Assembly: GCA_947650285.1 (NCBI GenBank)
Contig: CANTFL010000289.1
Coordinates: 92,766-156,765, forward strand
Direction: 5' to 3'
Source: Hyaloperonospora brassicae
Lineage: Eukaryota; Oomycota; Peronosporomycetes; Peronosporales; Peronosporaceae
DNA: 64,000 nt
A model generated the notes under the pieces. The model did no database searches, was not told where the DNA came from, and worked only from the letters and a program-made list of their open reading frames with translations. Below, piece after piece: positions 12,300-22,838 of this stretch. The translations under genes and the position numbers were made by a program. Position 1 is the stretch's first letter; each line of letters opens with the position of its first letter.

Positions 12300-13640
12300 C
12301 TTATCATGAATATTGGCGATCGCATATCGTGCATGAACATCAGATGCACCAACATGTAGGCATTATGGCGGTGAGAAGACTTATGTCACATTAAGTCGTG
12401 ACTTTTACTGGCCTACCAATATCAATTTGTACGCAAGTACATACGTTCTTGCAAATCTGTCAGCGGTGAAGCCTATTCCGTCATCCGAGCGCCATCGCAA
12501 CCTCTGTCGGTTCCGGAAGAGTGTTTGGAGTCCGCTTCAAAGGACTTCGTCTTCAGTTTTCCTGAAGACGACCACAAGAATAATGGGATGCTTGTGTTCG
12601 TTGACCGGTTCAGTAAGATGGTTCATCTTGCTGTAGTTACCGAGTCGACCACGGCACAGGGCTGTGCTCGTGACTTTATCGACACGATATTTCGAGTTCA
12701 CGGCGGACTTTTGGCAATCCGTGTTCCGGTCTCTCGAAACACAATTGAAGATGTCCACTTCTGATCATCCTGAAACATATGGTCAGACGGAACGTGCGAA
12801 CCGTTTCCTCGAAGTGATCCTTTGAGAATATGTCCACTCGTTCTTGAGTTGGAGAGAATTCCTACCGATGGTGGAATATGCCATCGATATTCGGTGCATG
12901 CTTCAACCCAGCATACACCGTTCTTCGTGAATGGTTTACGCTATACACGCCTTCCCGCCCTATTAGGGCGTGATTCTGAAATAAAGGGGGGGGGGGCTTG
13001 CTCAAGCAAATACCGTTCTGGCTCCAGCTCATTACGTGCCGACGCTAACGTCGCCACGTATGATGCTGACGTCCATCAGGTCAATATCGAAGAAGAAGAT
13101 CATCCCAATAATAGCGATGACACTATTATTGAGTCAGATGACGATGGCGATGCTTGTATTTTCAGCATCGCCAAAGACTTCTCCAACGAGGACGGTGACA
13201 CCCTCGCTGATGAACAGAAAGAGGAAAGGACCCTTTCTGCAGTTCGCACAAGGAGAACAAAACAAAACAATGTCTCGTCAGCAGGAGTATTTCTGCTGGC
13301 CCGAGAAGCTGTAGTCCTTTTCGTGCAGGAATCCATCGCTCACGAGATGGACAAGCAAAAATGGAACACTGCTAAGAATGGAAGAGCAATTGTTCCTTCA
13401 TTTATTGAAGGTGATTTAGTGCTACTTTCTACGGTACATCTACCTGGACATGTAGCAAATAACGTGGTCAGCAGTAAACTAGTGCCCAAGTACATCGGTA
13501 CCTTTCGTGTGATGCGCCGACAAGGCAACGCATACACGATCAAGCTGCCACGTAGGATGCGCACGCATCCTAAATTTTACGTGGGGCGTCTCCGCCCGTA
13601 CTGTCAGTACGAGCCCTCTTCCGACGGTGAAGATAACCCT
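12300..13640 (+). pseudogene. Integrase of Gypsy A with C-terminal GPF-like module
   Basis: Fragments of the integrase core are seen at 12525-12764 (VDRFSKMVHLAVV with the first catalytic Asp) and near 12770 (TSDHPETYGQTERANRFLE, with the catalytic Glu in a shifted frame). The C-terminal module at about 13475-13610 reads KYIGTFRVMRRQGN and HPKFYVGRLRPY, the GPF/Y region of Gypsy integrases. A run of nine or ten G near 12985 sits close to the frame break. It would insert the cDNA into chromatin. Confidence 0.8.
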
Positions 13641-13989
13641 CACGTTCAAGAACCTCCATCAGGTTCTTGCGTTCGCGATACAGGCGATCAGTATAGACGC
13701 GCAGTGAAGAGACCTCTCCATGCAATTGAGAGATCTCCCTGCGAGCTGTCTCCAGCTCTATATCCAGGGAACGGAAATTCCGTTCGATCGGGAGCTGTGC
13801 GAGGACATAATCAGCACGATCCTTTGCACGTTCAACCTCACGATCCTTGCGGTACTTCCGCACAGAATCGGTCAGAGAGAAGCGTCTGTATCGCTCGTGC
13901 TCCGAATACTCACGCGATTCAGCGACTTAGCGATCCATTTCGTGTTGGTCGAGATGCTGGGTCGAACGACTTGGATGAGGGTTTTCCTC

Positions 13990-14215
13990 CTCCTCCTTAT
14001 TATTTGGTGGACTCACACGGTGGTCAACGCTTCCTTGTGGGTGGAGCGTATTTTGATCCACTGTGACGATTTAGGATCAAGGACGAGTTACCTCGTCCAG
14101 TGGTAGGGGTACCCACCCTCGTGTAACAGCCAAGAGCCCCGCTCATAGCTGATGGTGGATGTCCCCGGTCTCGTCGAATAGTACGACAAGACACACCTTT
14201 TGAAGATGAACGACC
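13990..14215 (+). pseudogene. Chromodomain at the end of Gypsy A pol
   Basis: After a Pro run (FPPPPY near 13983), frames carry LVDSHGGQRFLV, then after a shift near 14037 VERILIHCDDLGSRTSYLVQW, a stop and GYPPS, LMVDVPGLVE. This is the chromodomain pattern (LV..IL...., YLV.W.GYP, aromatic cage) seen at the end of chromovirus integrases, which directs integration to marked chromatin. Several stops make it non-functional. Confidence 0.7.
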
Positions 14216-14413
14216 ATCATCGTACGAACGCCCGGCGCGTTGGTAAAGGGATTGTAAAGTCTCAATCCCTTTGCGCTTCTCGGACGAGATGCGAACCCTC
14301 CAATACGGCTGATTAGGGAGGAAGGCCTCTTTAGGGGCGAGAACAGAGTTGATAACACAACTCTGACACTTCTCTACCCACGAGAGGCAAGGTAGACCTG
14401 CCTCTTGAGACAA

Positions 14414-15350
14414 TTAGTGTAGTTTATACCGAGCGCCGGTTGGCGACTTCTGCTCAAACGTATTGCGAGCTGCAATAAGTTTGTCAAGACAGGCATCACG
14501 ACCAACGTTTTCGACGTTGACGATAAACGCGTTCCGCGCTTGGGACAACGAAACTTCGTCTCGGTTGTGGTTGCCGTGGTACCATCGATGTCTGAGAAAG
14601 ACATCGATGTAGTAATCATACTCAGTGCGGTAGTTTCTCGCACTGACATCAAAACCATGGAGTCTTGATGAGTTGAAAAGTAGGATCCAATGACTCCTAG
14701 TGGTATGAACAAACCACTTTCTGAATTTACTAATGAGAGTCATCCACGGCTTGTTCTTAGTAGCAGATTGTAACGCATCACGATCCTGCTCCACTTGCGT
14801 AGTGTCTCTGTGATCACTGCGATCGCCGCAATCACTGGAATTGCTGTGGCTACGATGACTCCGCGAAGAGTATCGTCATCATTACGAGGACTAACGCCCT
14901 CATGTTGCGCTCTCGCATCACATGAATGCGTGCGCGATCAGCTCGATCCCCGCGACGAGTACTCATACTCGTCGGATAAACCGAACATCTCATGGCGCAG
15001 TCTCTCGTTGAAACTACCACGGGATACAGCTTTCGTCGTAACCGCACCCACAGCCTTACGGTTGGGCTTTGCGGCCGACTTACGTCGGACGGGGAATCCA
15101 ACTCGCCCGAATAGACAAACTCCATTCCGGTATCGATGCCCATTGAACTACCATTCTCAGCCGAAGCTGCGGATGAAGAATCTGCGCGTGGATGACCACG
15201 TGCACCTCCAACATCTGGTGTTGCAGGCTACTTATCAGCAGCAGCAGGCGACGTATCACCTGATGCTGAAGCTTTCTCGCCGGCTGCACGCATCCGTGCA
15301 GCCGCGTCGGTCGCGGCCTTGTTTGCGCAGCGCATAGACGGTCTCGTCAT
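14414..15350 (-). pseudogene. Antisense ORF of Gypsy A (between pol and 3' LTR)
   Basis: Read on the strand opposite to the element. It starts at ATG 15350-15348, about 130 bp inside the 3' LTR, with MTRPSMRCANKAA, then a Ser/Ala-rich and acidic segment containing FVYSGELDSPSD (near 15100), and after frame breaks a 126-codon stretch (14794-14414) with HTTRSHWILLF, HGFDVSARNYR, FLRHRWYHGNHNRDEV and FEQKSPTGARYKLH before a TAG stop. The last part has the look of a folded domain but I do not recognise it. The start region and the YSGE motif recur in two other elements in the window. Function unknown. Confidence 0.65.
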
Positions 15351-15470
15351 GCGCTGAAAGCTGGAAGGAGTTGGTTGGAATAAACAAGTGCACTCTTTTC
15401 CCAGAGTAACAAGACGGTGGTTTCTCTATCACCAATCAATCTTATCACTAACTATATTGACTGTTGGTGA

Positions 15471-15481
15471 AAGGGGGGTGA
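15471..15481 (+). other. Polypurine tract of Gypsy A
   Basis: AAGGGGGGTGA immediately precedes the 3' LTR, the expected primer position for plus-strand DNA synthesis. The minus-strand element at the right edge has the same tract at 63486-63496 in reverse. Confidence 0.85.
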
Positions 15482-15921
15482 TGTAACGGGGTGATTCCGT
15501 TACATAAAATTGATACGAAGGTATCAATTTTGAGGTATTATCTATTTAGATAATACTAGATGATGTTGGCGGAATATTACTCCCCAAATTAATATTCGTG
15601 GGTGCTCCTCTTTTGGTTCATGTACTTACATTAACCAAATTAACCGCCAATCGCTGCTAGACGCGCACAATGGGTGGTGAGCAAGAGACCCACATAGGAG
15701 ACGGTAGTTTGATATAGTCATGTCAAGACAAAAGATGATTCACAAAAGAAACATAACTATGTTAAATAATAGTTCAACTTTTCCTCAGACATAGCCTTCG
15801 TGTTCTGTTTGCTTCGGTTGCGATTCCTCGCCACATGTACGTGACGTCAGAGGCACGCAGCCTTGTGTAGAGTCTACACAAGGTCTTGCCACTCATATGG
15901 CAAGAAACGTGCCCTGTTACA
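15482..15921 (+). repeat. 3' LTR of Gypsy A
   Basis: 440 bp, TG...CA. Hairpins include a perfect 10-bp stem at 15507-15516/15521-15530 and a perfect 8-bp stem at 15536-15543/15548-15555. The left arm of the fourth hairpin, present in the 5' LTR, is deleted, which accounts for most of the length difference. The core block is near 15645-15680 and the terminal palindrome near 15861-15883. Confidence 0.93.
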
Positions 15922-15926
15922 CGACC

Positions 15927-16217
15927 CCCATTTATTTTCTCGAGTTTTTGCATATACCAATGCTTAATGACTGGCATCGTCTCTCTTAGATTTCCGTGTT
16001 CTCATCAGTAATCTTCTGTCGTCAGAAATTGATGGTAAACATAAGTTTATCCAAAAAAGATAATTTAGTTATTTATTATTCGGTAATTTCTATTAAGATT
16101 TCAAATTAAGACTATCATGTTTGAACATATATAGACAAATTGAAGAACTGACACATATGTGGCATGGACCATTTTTTAGGTTGGGGCAATGTGCTACGGT
16201 CATGCATTGCGCTTGAA
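15927..16217. other. Spacer between Gypsy A and Copia
   Basis: About 290 bp, AT-rich, no coding signal or repeat that I can identify. It contains one copy of the Gypsy A target duplication at its left edge and the Copia target duplication at its right edge. Confidence 0.5.
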
Positions 16218-16222
16218 GACCT

Positions 16223-16477
16223 TGTTAAAAAGGAGTGTCGCTGTAAGAACGATTGCGCAGGAAGCGCGTCGGACGGCAATGATGAATGCGACGGACAAAT
16301 TTGTATTCGCAAGGTGAATACATTGTCTGACACGATATGCAACATTTGCTAATCGAGCGGACAGTAACAACCACACGGGAAAAGTAGGTAGATGCATACC
16401 ACAAGATGAATGACAGAATACTTTTGCCACAGTGCTCCGTATCACCTTCCTACGTCTAGCGTCACCGCGAACGAACA
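16223..16477 (+). repeat. 5' LTR of Copia element
   Basis: 255 bp, TGTTAAAAAGGAG...GAACA. Chosen boundaries give equal LTR lengths, TG...CA ends, a purine tract directly before the 3' copy and a near-perfect target duplication. Confidence 0.85.
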
Positions 16478-16491
16478 GGTTATGAGCCCAA
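16478..16491 (+). other. Primer-binding site of Copia (internal half-tRNA-Met type)
   Basis: GGTTATGAGCCCAA directly follows the LTR. It is complementary to the anticodon stem-loop of initiator tRNA-Met (GGGCTCATAACC), as in Drosophila copia, where a cleaved half-tRNA is the primer. This differs from the 3'-end primer site of the Gypsy elements in the window. The ATG at 16482, probable gag start, lies inside the site. Confidence 0.75.
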
Positions 16492-17640
16492 ACACTGAAG
16501 CAAACGGAGACACCAACGCGGCACAGGCGCCTCCGGCAACAGGCCACAAAAGGGCCGCGGCCGCGCCTCCTGCTGTCGTCTCTCTCATCGCTCACACAAG
16601 GAGCGCGGAGGGGGACAGGCGCACTGGCAAATGTTATCGAGATGCTCACAGGCATGGATATGCGCCTGCAAAAGATGGAATCGCCACAAGCACGCATGGA
16701 AGAAGACTAGCGCATGAGAGGAGCTGCCGAAAGCGGGATGTTCAGCTCGATGCTTGGAGCGGACGTCGCCTAGCGACTATACGGAGGCGAGCTCGAGCTT
16801 GCGGAGCTGCACGAGCAACCAGCGCGACGTGCACCACCTCAGCCCACTGATCCACGGACGCGAGCGAGATCGGCACCGTAGCAGCGTGCTGACCCGTTGC
16901 CGCAGCAGCGTGCTTCCATGAAGCCGTACCAGATACCATCACCGCATCAGTCGATACCAGCGGCTCAAGCGCCACCGATGAAGCAGCAACCGGTGATGGC
17001 TATTCATACCGCACGTCATACGCGCGGCAGCGCAAGATGGCGATCCGCAGGTTTGACGGCACCGAGGTGTTCGCCGGACTCGGTTCCAGCTGTCTCGACT
17101 GGGGCGAGACGTTTAAACGCCAGGTCGACATGGCGCAGGAGCTTGCGGTTACCTGTGGAGCGAGTACATGAAGACCGACGTGATTGGGCAGTACCTCGAG
17201 AGTACTGCCGAGCGATAGTTCAACAAGAAGGCCGACTCTGCAGTACGTGAAGCAGCGCATGCTGAACACGTTCAAGACAACGATCACCGCCGCTTAAGCG
17301 AAAATGCTCTTCATGTCGCAGAAAGAGGGCAAGGGATCCTGGCCGGATCACTACCTGTACTTGGTAGCGGTCAGCGACACGACGTGGCGCAAAGAAGCAA
17401 GTGTTGGAAAACATCGTGCGCTACGCCTCGCCAGATCTGACTACCATCCTCATGGCGAGATACCAGACGCACCGCGTCGACTTACTCGTGCACGTGGAAG
17501 AGCTGGTGCACTTCGCGCAAGCGATCGATATGGAAGCTCGATCGGGACGCTCGTTCGGCAAGTAAGTCGTCGCGCACGTCGACGAGTACGCGTCGTACAA
17601 GGGAAGCGCACCTGTCACTGATGCGGGAAGGTCGGTCACG
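16482..17640 (+). pseudogene. gag of Copia element
   Basis: The likely start is ATG 16482 (MSPNTEANGDTNAAQAPPA), a low-complexity N-terminus. Downstream frames carry FDGTEVFAGL and [16 protein letters not shown] (about 17050-17145), LESTAER near 17190 and WPDHYLYLVAVSD near 17340, a pattern I associate with oomycete Copia gag proteins. Frames switch repeatedly. No clear CCHC knuckle was found before the protease. Confidence 0.65.
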
Positions 17641-17809
17641 TGAAGAGGGACTGTCGCAGCTAGAAGACTGGCAACACGAAGGCCGACAAAAGCGCCAAGG
17701 AAAGCGGCAGCATCACGCTCTCTTTCTGCGAAGGACGAGGCCGCAACTGCTCGCGCGCCACCAGGCGAGACTTGACGATGGAGATCGGCGAGGACAGCGA
17801 CAAAGACGA

Positions 17810-18401
17810 CGACAACTGGATCCTCGACAGCGATTCCAGCCGCCACCTCGTGAACGACGCGTCACTGCTGCGTGACTCGCGGGACTGAGATGCAGAATGC
17901 CACTTGGCAGACGGAGAGACCGTCAATATGCTGAGTGTCAGCAATGTGGAGCTGACGGTGCTCGCGAAAGGTAGACAGCAGAAGATCACGCTCACAGAAG
18001 TGTACCACGATTCCGAGCTGCCGCGCGACATCATGTCGTACGGCAAGCTCGAGCGCAAAGGCTTCGTCCTTGCGTACGAAGGCGAGTCGCGCGTGCTGGT
18101 AAGACGCAGCCATGGACATATCGTGTTCGACGTCTCGATGGACCACAACGTGCTGTAGGTGCAGACAGTGATGAGAGTTTGCATTCCACAGGCGCCGAGC
18201 GACGTGCTTATGGCTATCCTGACGAGCGACGTGCTTATGGCTATCCTGACGAGCGACGACGCGGACACGCACAGCGGGTCACTGCTGCACTTCCACCAGC
18301 GGCTCGGCCACCTTGCGTACGACACGGTCGAGAGAATGGCGAAGGACTCCGCGTCCGGCATCGTGTCCACGGACCGCAAGCGGTCGACTTGCGTCTCGTG
18401 A
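17810..18401 (+). pseudogene. Copia protease and GAG-pre-integrase
   Basis: The protease active site reads WILDSDSSRHLV near 17817, where the family has D-S-G; the Gly is changed to Asp. The frame goes on with VELTVLAKGR and LPRDIMSYGKL to a stop near 18156. The next frame has HFHQRLGHLAYDTVERMAKD (18289-18348), the GAG-pre-integrase HxxLGH motif. A 27-bp in-frame tandem duplication (18201-18254, encoding DVLMAILTS twice) lies between the two. Confidence 0.7.
18201..18254 (+). repeat. 27-bp tandem duplication, two copies
   Basis: The unit encoding DVLMAILTS occurs twice with no visible difference, so it is recent or an assembly duplication. It keeps the frame. Confidence 0.8.
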
Positions 18402-18471
18402 GCGCAAGGGAAGAAGAATAATAACGCGGTCGCGCTAGGACACTGGAGCAAACTCGACGACCGACTGAGTT

Positions 18472-18727
18472 GGGGGGGGGGTTTTTTTGCCCCTCCAGGG
18501 TCCCTACCCCCAAAAACCCCACTGTAAAAAGGGACCCCTCTCCACTCTCTCTCAAAAAACTTAAACATCTTGTTTTTTCTTCTCGGGGACGAAGAAAAAA
18601 AAAGGGAATAATTTTTTCGCCTCTCTTCTTTTTTTCTTCCGCCCCTTTTTTGCTCGCGCTCTCTCCCTTCTCAGGAAGGAGGGGAAGAATAAACCCTCCA
18701 CCTCCCTCTTTTTTTTTTGGGGGGGGG
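18472..18727. other. Corrupted or low-complexity block inside Copia integrase
   Basis: About 255 bp made of long homopolymers (runs of G, T, A and C of five to ten) in place of the integrase catalytic core. Flanking coding sequence resumes on both sides, and the distance from the LGH motif (18305) to the next integrase remnant (about 18865) is near normal for Copia. It therefore reads as a replaced or misread segment rather than an insertion. Probably a consensus error from poor reads. Confidence 0.7.
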
Positions 18728-18769
18728 TCGCGCGACAGATCAGCGGTGTGCGGAACCAGGCGTCAAACA

Positions 18770-19080
18770 GCAAGTCCGAGCGCATGCATATGGCGATGCT
18801 CAACATAGCGCGCAGCAAGATCTTCGCAAGCTGACTGCCCGTGACGTTCTGGGGCGGCGCGGTCGAGTACGCCGCGTGCATCCTCAACCGCATCCCCACG
18901 AGCGCGAACGCGAAGCACGCGACGGACATGCGCAAAATCGTCGCGTTCGGATCGATCTGCTCGGTTTATCGAGACACGGGCAAGAACTCGCTCGCGCAGC
19001 GTGCGCAAGTCGGAGCTCATTATCGGGTGAAGCGACGAGACCAAAGGCTTCCGCGTGCTCCTCCAGAAGAGAAGTCACGG
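18770..19080 (+). pseudogene. C-terminal part of Copia integrase
   Basis: Frames contain MLNIARSKIFAS, a stop, then FWGGAVEYAACILNRIPTSA near 18846-18905, the typical end of the Copia integrase core. The catalytic D,D,E residues are not found because the upstream segment is the low-complexity block. Followed by an Ala/Thr-rich linker to about 19440. Confidence 0.65.
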
Positions 19081-19456
19081 TGACGACGACGCAGCACGTG
19101 CGGAACATCGAGACGCTCAGTGCAGATGATAACGGCCAGATGCAGCGTCCGCTAGAGTACGAGGATCAAACGGAAGAGATAACAACAACAGCACCAGCAG
19201 TCGTGGCGCTGAGCGCAGCGGAGACGACGGCCCCAGTGGGATCGACACCAGTGGCGGCAGCAGCGCCAACTATCCGCAGCGGGAAGAAGAAGACGAAGTC
19301 GTGGACACGCGCGGCGCGACGAAGCTCGCACAGGCGACCGGTGATTAGGAGCAGACAACACAAAGCAATAGCGTGCTGGCACACGTGTACGAGCGCGACA
19401 CAAAGAACTACGGCGAATCATCGCGGAGCACGAAGCGCAAGGGATGAGAACAAGCC

Positions 19457-21004
19457 ATGCGCGAAAAGCTCCAATCTCTGGAGGACAACGGCGTGTGGCG
19501 CATGATCGAGCGCCCTTCGAACAGGAACGCGCTGCACACGATGCGGGTCTTCAAGACGAAGACAGACGCGCACGGCGATCCCGAGCGCATGAAGACTCGA
19601 CTGGTCGCCTGCGGGAACGAGCAGGTCTTCGATGTCGGCTACCAGCTCACCTTTGCGGCCATTATGGACATGTCGACTGTGAAGTTGATCCTAGTGCTGA
19701 AGGCGACGTTTGGTGTCCCGGCGAAGCACGGCGACACCCCGAACGCGTACGTCAAGGCGGACAAGGAAGAACACCTGGATATCCTCCTCCAGGTGCCGCA
19801 AGCGATGGAAATCAGCGACGACACTCTCAAGACGCTTGGTGTCGCGCACAGGAAGGAATTCGGGTTGCAGCTTAAGAAGAGTCCGTACGGCCGAAAGCAG
19901 ACTGTTCGTCTCTATATCCAGCTGCCCCGTTTTCAGTTGCTCGATGCCGGTTTCAGGCAGTGTGTTAACGACATGTACCTGTACTGGTAGATCGATAACG
20001 GACAGCTCGTCGTCGCCGGCGTCTACGTCGACAATCTGCTCGCTACAGGCAACGACAAGGCAGATGTAGAGTGGTTCTTTACCATGCTCATCATACTGTC
20101 GATCAAGGACCTCGGCTTCGTCAGCTAGTTCCTCGGCATGCGCGTCGCGATCAACAACAGCGGATCGTATGTACTCGACCAAGCAGAAGCGATCGGCAAG
20201 CTGCTGCGCGAGCACGAACTCGAGAGCGCCAGCATAACACGCGCTCCTATCGGAGCCGACTGCTACGACGTGACGTCGGACAACAGCGCGATCCTCAGTG
20301 TCACCGGCAAGGACGGTGCACCGAGCATCAGGACATTTCAGTCCCTCGTCGGCAGTCTGCTGTGGGTGGCGCGTCGCACGCAGCCGGACATTGCGTTCGC
20401 CGTGAACAAGGCGACACGTCAGACGCATCAGCCACGCGTGCACGGCCTCAAGCTGGCGAAGCGCATCGCGCGGTATTTGAAAGGTACCCGCGACTTCAAG
20501 CTACGAATGGTGCCGACGAAGGATCGCGACGGTGGGATGCGGCTCGATGCGTAATTGGATGGCGAATTTGCGGCCGACAAGAGCGACCGTAAGCCGCTTA
20601 TCGGTGGCGTCATCCGCCTCAACGGCATGGCGATCAGCTGGACGGCGAAGAAGTAGGACTGCGTTTCACTCTCTACGATGAAGGCGGAGTTCGTCGCGGC
20701 ATCCGAGCAAGCGCGCGAGCTTCTCGGCATCCGCGAGATGCTGAGCGAGATCGGGAAGCCGCCAGCGCTCTCGATGCTCCACCACTTCGACAACCATGCG
20801 TCGCTGAAGCAGCTGGCGGGCAAGGCGTCGTCACTCCGAGCGAAGCACATATACGTCCGCATGAAGTTCGTCTGCGACTACGTGCGTCTTGGGACCGTCG
20901 CGGCGCAGTACGTCCGGTCGGAGCTTCAGCTCGCGGACCTGCTCGCGAAGACACTCGACGCAGCCAATCTAGCGGCGCTGTGCGAGCTGTTGAGCCTCGG
21001 GTAA
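19457..21004 (+). pseudogene. Reverse transcriptase and RNase H of Copia
   Basis: RT begins with MREKLQSLEDNGVW and continues as RMKTRLVACGNEQ, FAAIMDMSTVKLIL and KKSPYGRKQ to a TAG near 19988. The catalytic box in the next segment is VYVDNLLATG (about 20020), where Copia has YVDD; the second Asp is Asn. RT thumb and connection follow (20138-20554: PDIAFAVNKATRQTH). RNase H ends with STMKAEFVAASEQARELL, then SLRAKHIYVRMKF and QLADLLAKTLD to the TAA at 21002-21004. Stops at 20129 and 20656 also break it. Confidence 0.85.
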
Positions 21005-21032
21005 TTGTGCGGAAGTCATGGCCGAGGAGGAG

Positions 21033-21287
21033 TGCAAAAACGGAGTGTCGCTGTAAGTAAGATTGCGCAGGAAGCGTGCCGGACGGCGATGGTGAATGCG
21101 GCGGATGACTTTGTATTCGTAAGGTGAATACATTGTCTGACACGATATGCAACATTTGCTAATCGAGCGGACAGGAACGATCACACGGGAAAAGTAGGTA
21201 GATGCATACTACAAGATGAATGACAGAATACTTTCGCCACAGTGCTCCGTACCACCTTCGTAAGTCTAGCGGCATCGCGAACAAACA
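21033..21287 (+). repeat. 3' LTR of Copia element
   Basis: 255 bp, same ends as the 5' copy with scattered substitutions and no visible indel. Preceded by the purine tract GAGGAGGAG. Confidence 0.85.
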
Positions 21288-21292
21288 GACGT

Positions 21293-21860
21293 TTAATACA
21301 CCCTACCGGCTGTATTAAGATTTGCATCTGTGCAAGTTAAAGTAATCACCGACTGGTTTAACGGAGATTCTACCTTTTCGGAATCTCCGAAGAACCAGTC
21401 AGTAATTTACGATACAAAGTGTTTCTTCTAATGACGCTGAGCCCTCGCGATATGCATCACGACGGACCACTACACTTGGTTCCAGCGCCTTTAGAGGTGC
21501 ATGAGAGATCACTCGAACAGACGATCCATGCAACGGGAACCCTTCGCTTGCACTGACACGGTGCAAGTTACATACACTAACACAGAGCAGACAGTTGCCT
21601 CGAATCCTCACGTCAGAGTACGTGCATAGGAAGGCTTGATCACCTAATGAACACGTTTCGAAGAAGAAAAGTAGAATTGTACTCACTATGTTTTACAATA
21701 AAAATCATTTAATTTTATTTGACTGTAATGAATTGCAACTGTTAACTACAGCTACTTGCTCATCACCCATCGTGTGCGTCTATTAGCGAACGGTGATTAA
21801 GTTGGTCGATCGAAAAGCCCTTACTAGGTAGTCCGTGGAGCGGCGCTGGATATGACCTTC
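21293..21860 (-). repeat. Degenerate solo LTR (A/B lineage), minus strand
   Basis: The reverse complement near 21756-21796 reads TTCGCTAATAGACGCACAC...GGGTGATGAGCA, matching the LTR core block. The left part holds strong hairpins like those at LTR ends: 21293-21320 (TTAATACA/TGTATTAA) and a nested pair near 21351-21400 (GACTGGTT/AACCAGTC enclosing GAGATTC/GAATCTC). The right boundary is uncertain. Confidence 0.55.
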
Positions 21861-22838
21861 GAAGCTAACGTCGCTTCAAACTTTATAAAGTAAAATAGGT
21901 TTGGAGAATACGTTCAAACAGACAATATATACAACGACCCGTTTAGGTGTCAAAAAGATATGCAACGGGCTTACCTTGTTGCAACCCCGCTGCCAAGATG
22001 GGTGTATTAGTGTGCAGCTGCAACAAAGACGTCGTCAGGAGCGGTGGCGCAAGCTAGCACAGCGACAGTATGGCTACCTAGTGAGCGCGACAAATATAGA
22101 GCTTGTGTAATCTTTAGCGAGAAATCAGCTAGGGCATAGCAGCCCAGTTTGATATCAGTTCTCTTTCTTCCTCATCACGCGTAAGCCCATCATTTCACAA
22201 CGTTTACCATAAACTTCTCTCCAACACATCAGCAACGGCAATAAGCTGCTCTATCGCACAAAAGCACGGCAACGCTGTTGTTGTAGCCCTTGACGACAAC
22301 GAATCCAATTATTCCCTCTAGGATACTCTGAATCATCCGACCATGTAAATGAACACTTGATAAGCTGCTGATACTCGAATGTATTCCATAATCAGCAGCA
22401 AAAGTGGGTCGTAATGCTTGCTTCTATGACCTTCAGCATAATCATAGCATATGTCAATATGTTGCAATCACATCACAATGCGTGCGTACCTTCAGCAGCT
22501 TGACCACACATCCGTCACAAATGCGTACTTTGCCCCTAAAAAAGCGCTTGTTTCACCACTCGCTGGAACTACGTCCGGAGCAACACTCGAATTGTGCGCG
22601 CGTGGCCACGTGCGACACGCCTCGGGACCTAAACTAGGCCCCTCCAGCATCGCCTCATCGCAGCTCGCGACCACGTTATGTGCGACGGCCGTCAGTACGC
22701 GCCTCACAAGTGGAATCCGATCGATCGTACAGTCGTAAACAAGTCGCACGCAATCGCCGACAGCCACAACAGCGCACGCAACTTGGCCGCTCCTTCTGCC
22801 TCCTCCTCCTCCTCTTCTTCCTCTTCTTGTTGTGCCTC
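21861..22838. other. Intergenic region upstream of the myosin gene
   Basis: Nothing recognised as coding. The last 60 bp before the chosen start are a CT-rich tract (22798-22830), typical of oomycete promoter or 5' UTR sequence, which reads as a poly-Leu stretch if translated. Confidence 0.5.

Larger units (their letters stand above)
7703..15921 (+). mobile_element. Ty3/Gypsy LTR retrotransposon 'A', full length but mutated
   Basis: 8.2-kb element bounded by direct LTRs (7703-8162 and 15482-15921) and a perfect 5-bp target duplication CGACC at 7698-7702 and 15922-15926. Internal order is PBS, gag with a CCHC knuckle, protease, RT, RNase H, integrase, chromodomain, then an antisense ORF and a polypurine tract. 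That order (RT before integrase) defines Ty3/Gypsy; the chromodomain places it near chromoviruses. Many stops and shifts, plus a 20-bp length difference between LTRs (one hairpin arm lost from the 3' LTR), mean it is inactive. Its gag and pol are clearly homologous to element B at 35.9 kb. Confidence 0.93.
16223..21287 (+). mobile_element. Ty1/Copia LTR retrotransposon, decayed
   Basis: 5.07 kb with two 255-bp LTRs (16223-16477 and 21033-21287) and an imperfect 5-bp target duplication, GACCT at 16218-16222 versus GACGT at 21288-21292. Internal order is half-tRNA primer site, gag, protease, GAG-pre-integrase, integrase, RT, RNase H, purine tract (GAGGAGGAG, 21024-21032). Integrase before RT defines Copia. 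Its GC content is clearly higher than that of the flanking Gypsy elements. Many stops, and a block of corrupt-looking sequence in the integrase, make it inactive as written. Confidence 0.9.

Noticed and set aside
13570..13863. Minus-strand 97-codon frame with coiled-coil-like composition
   Set aside because: It is antisense to the pol segment between integrase and chromodomain, which reads as element protein on the + strand. Probably a composition shadow, not part of the antisense ORF.
14024..14413. Minus-strand frame next to the antisense ORF
   Set aside because: It mirrors the chromodomain of Gypsy A, so I end the antisense ORF at 14414.
22680..22838. Upstream in-frame extension of the myosin with a hydrophobic poly-Leu stretch (signal-peptide-like)
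   Set aside because: The Leu/Phe run is encoded by a CTC/CTT tract typical of a promoter or leader; myosins of this type have no signal peptide.
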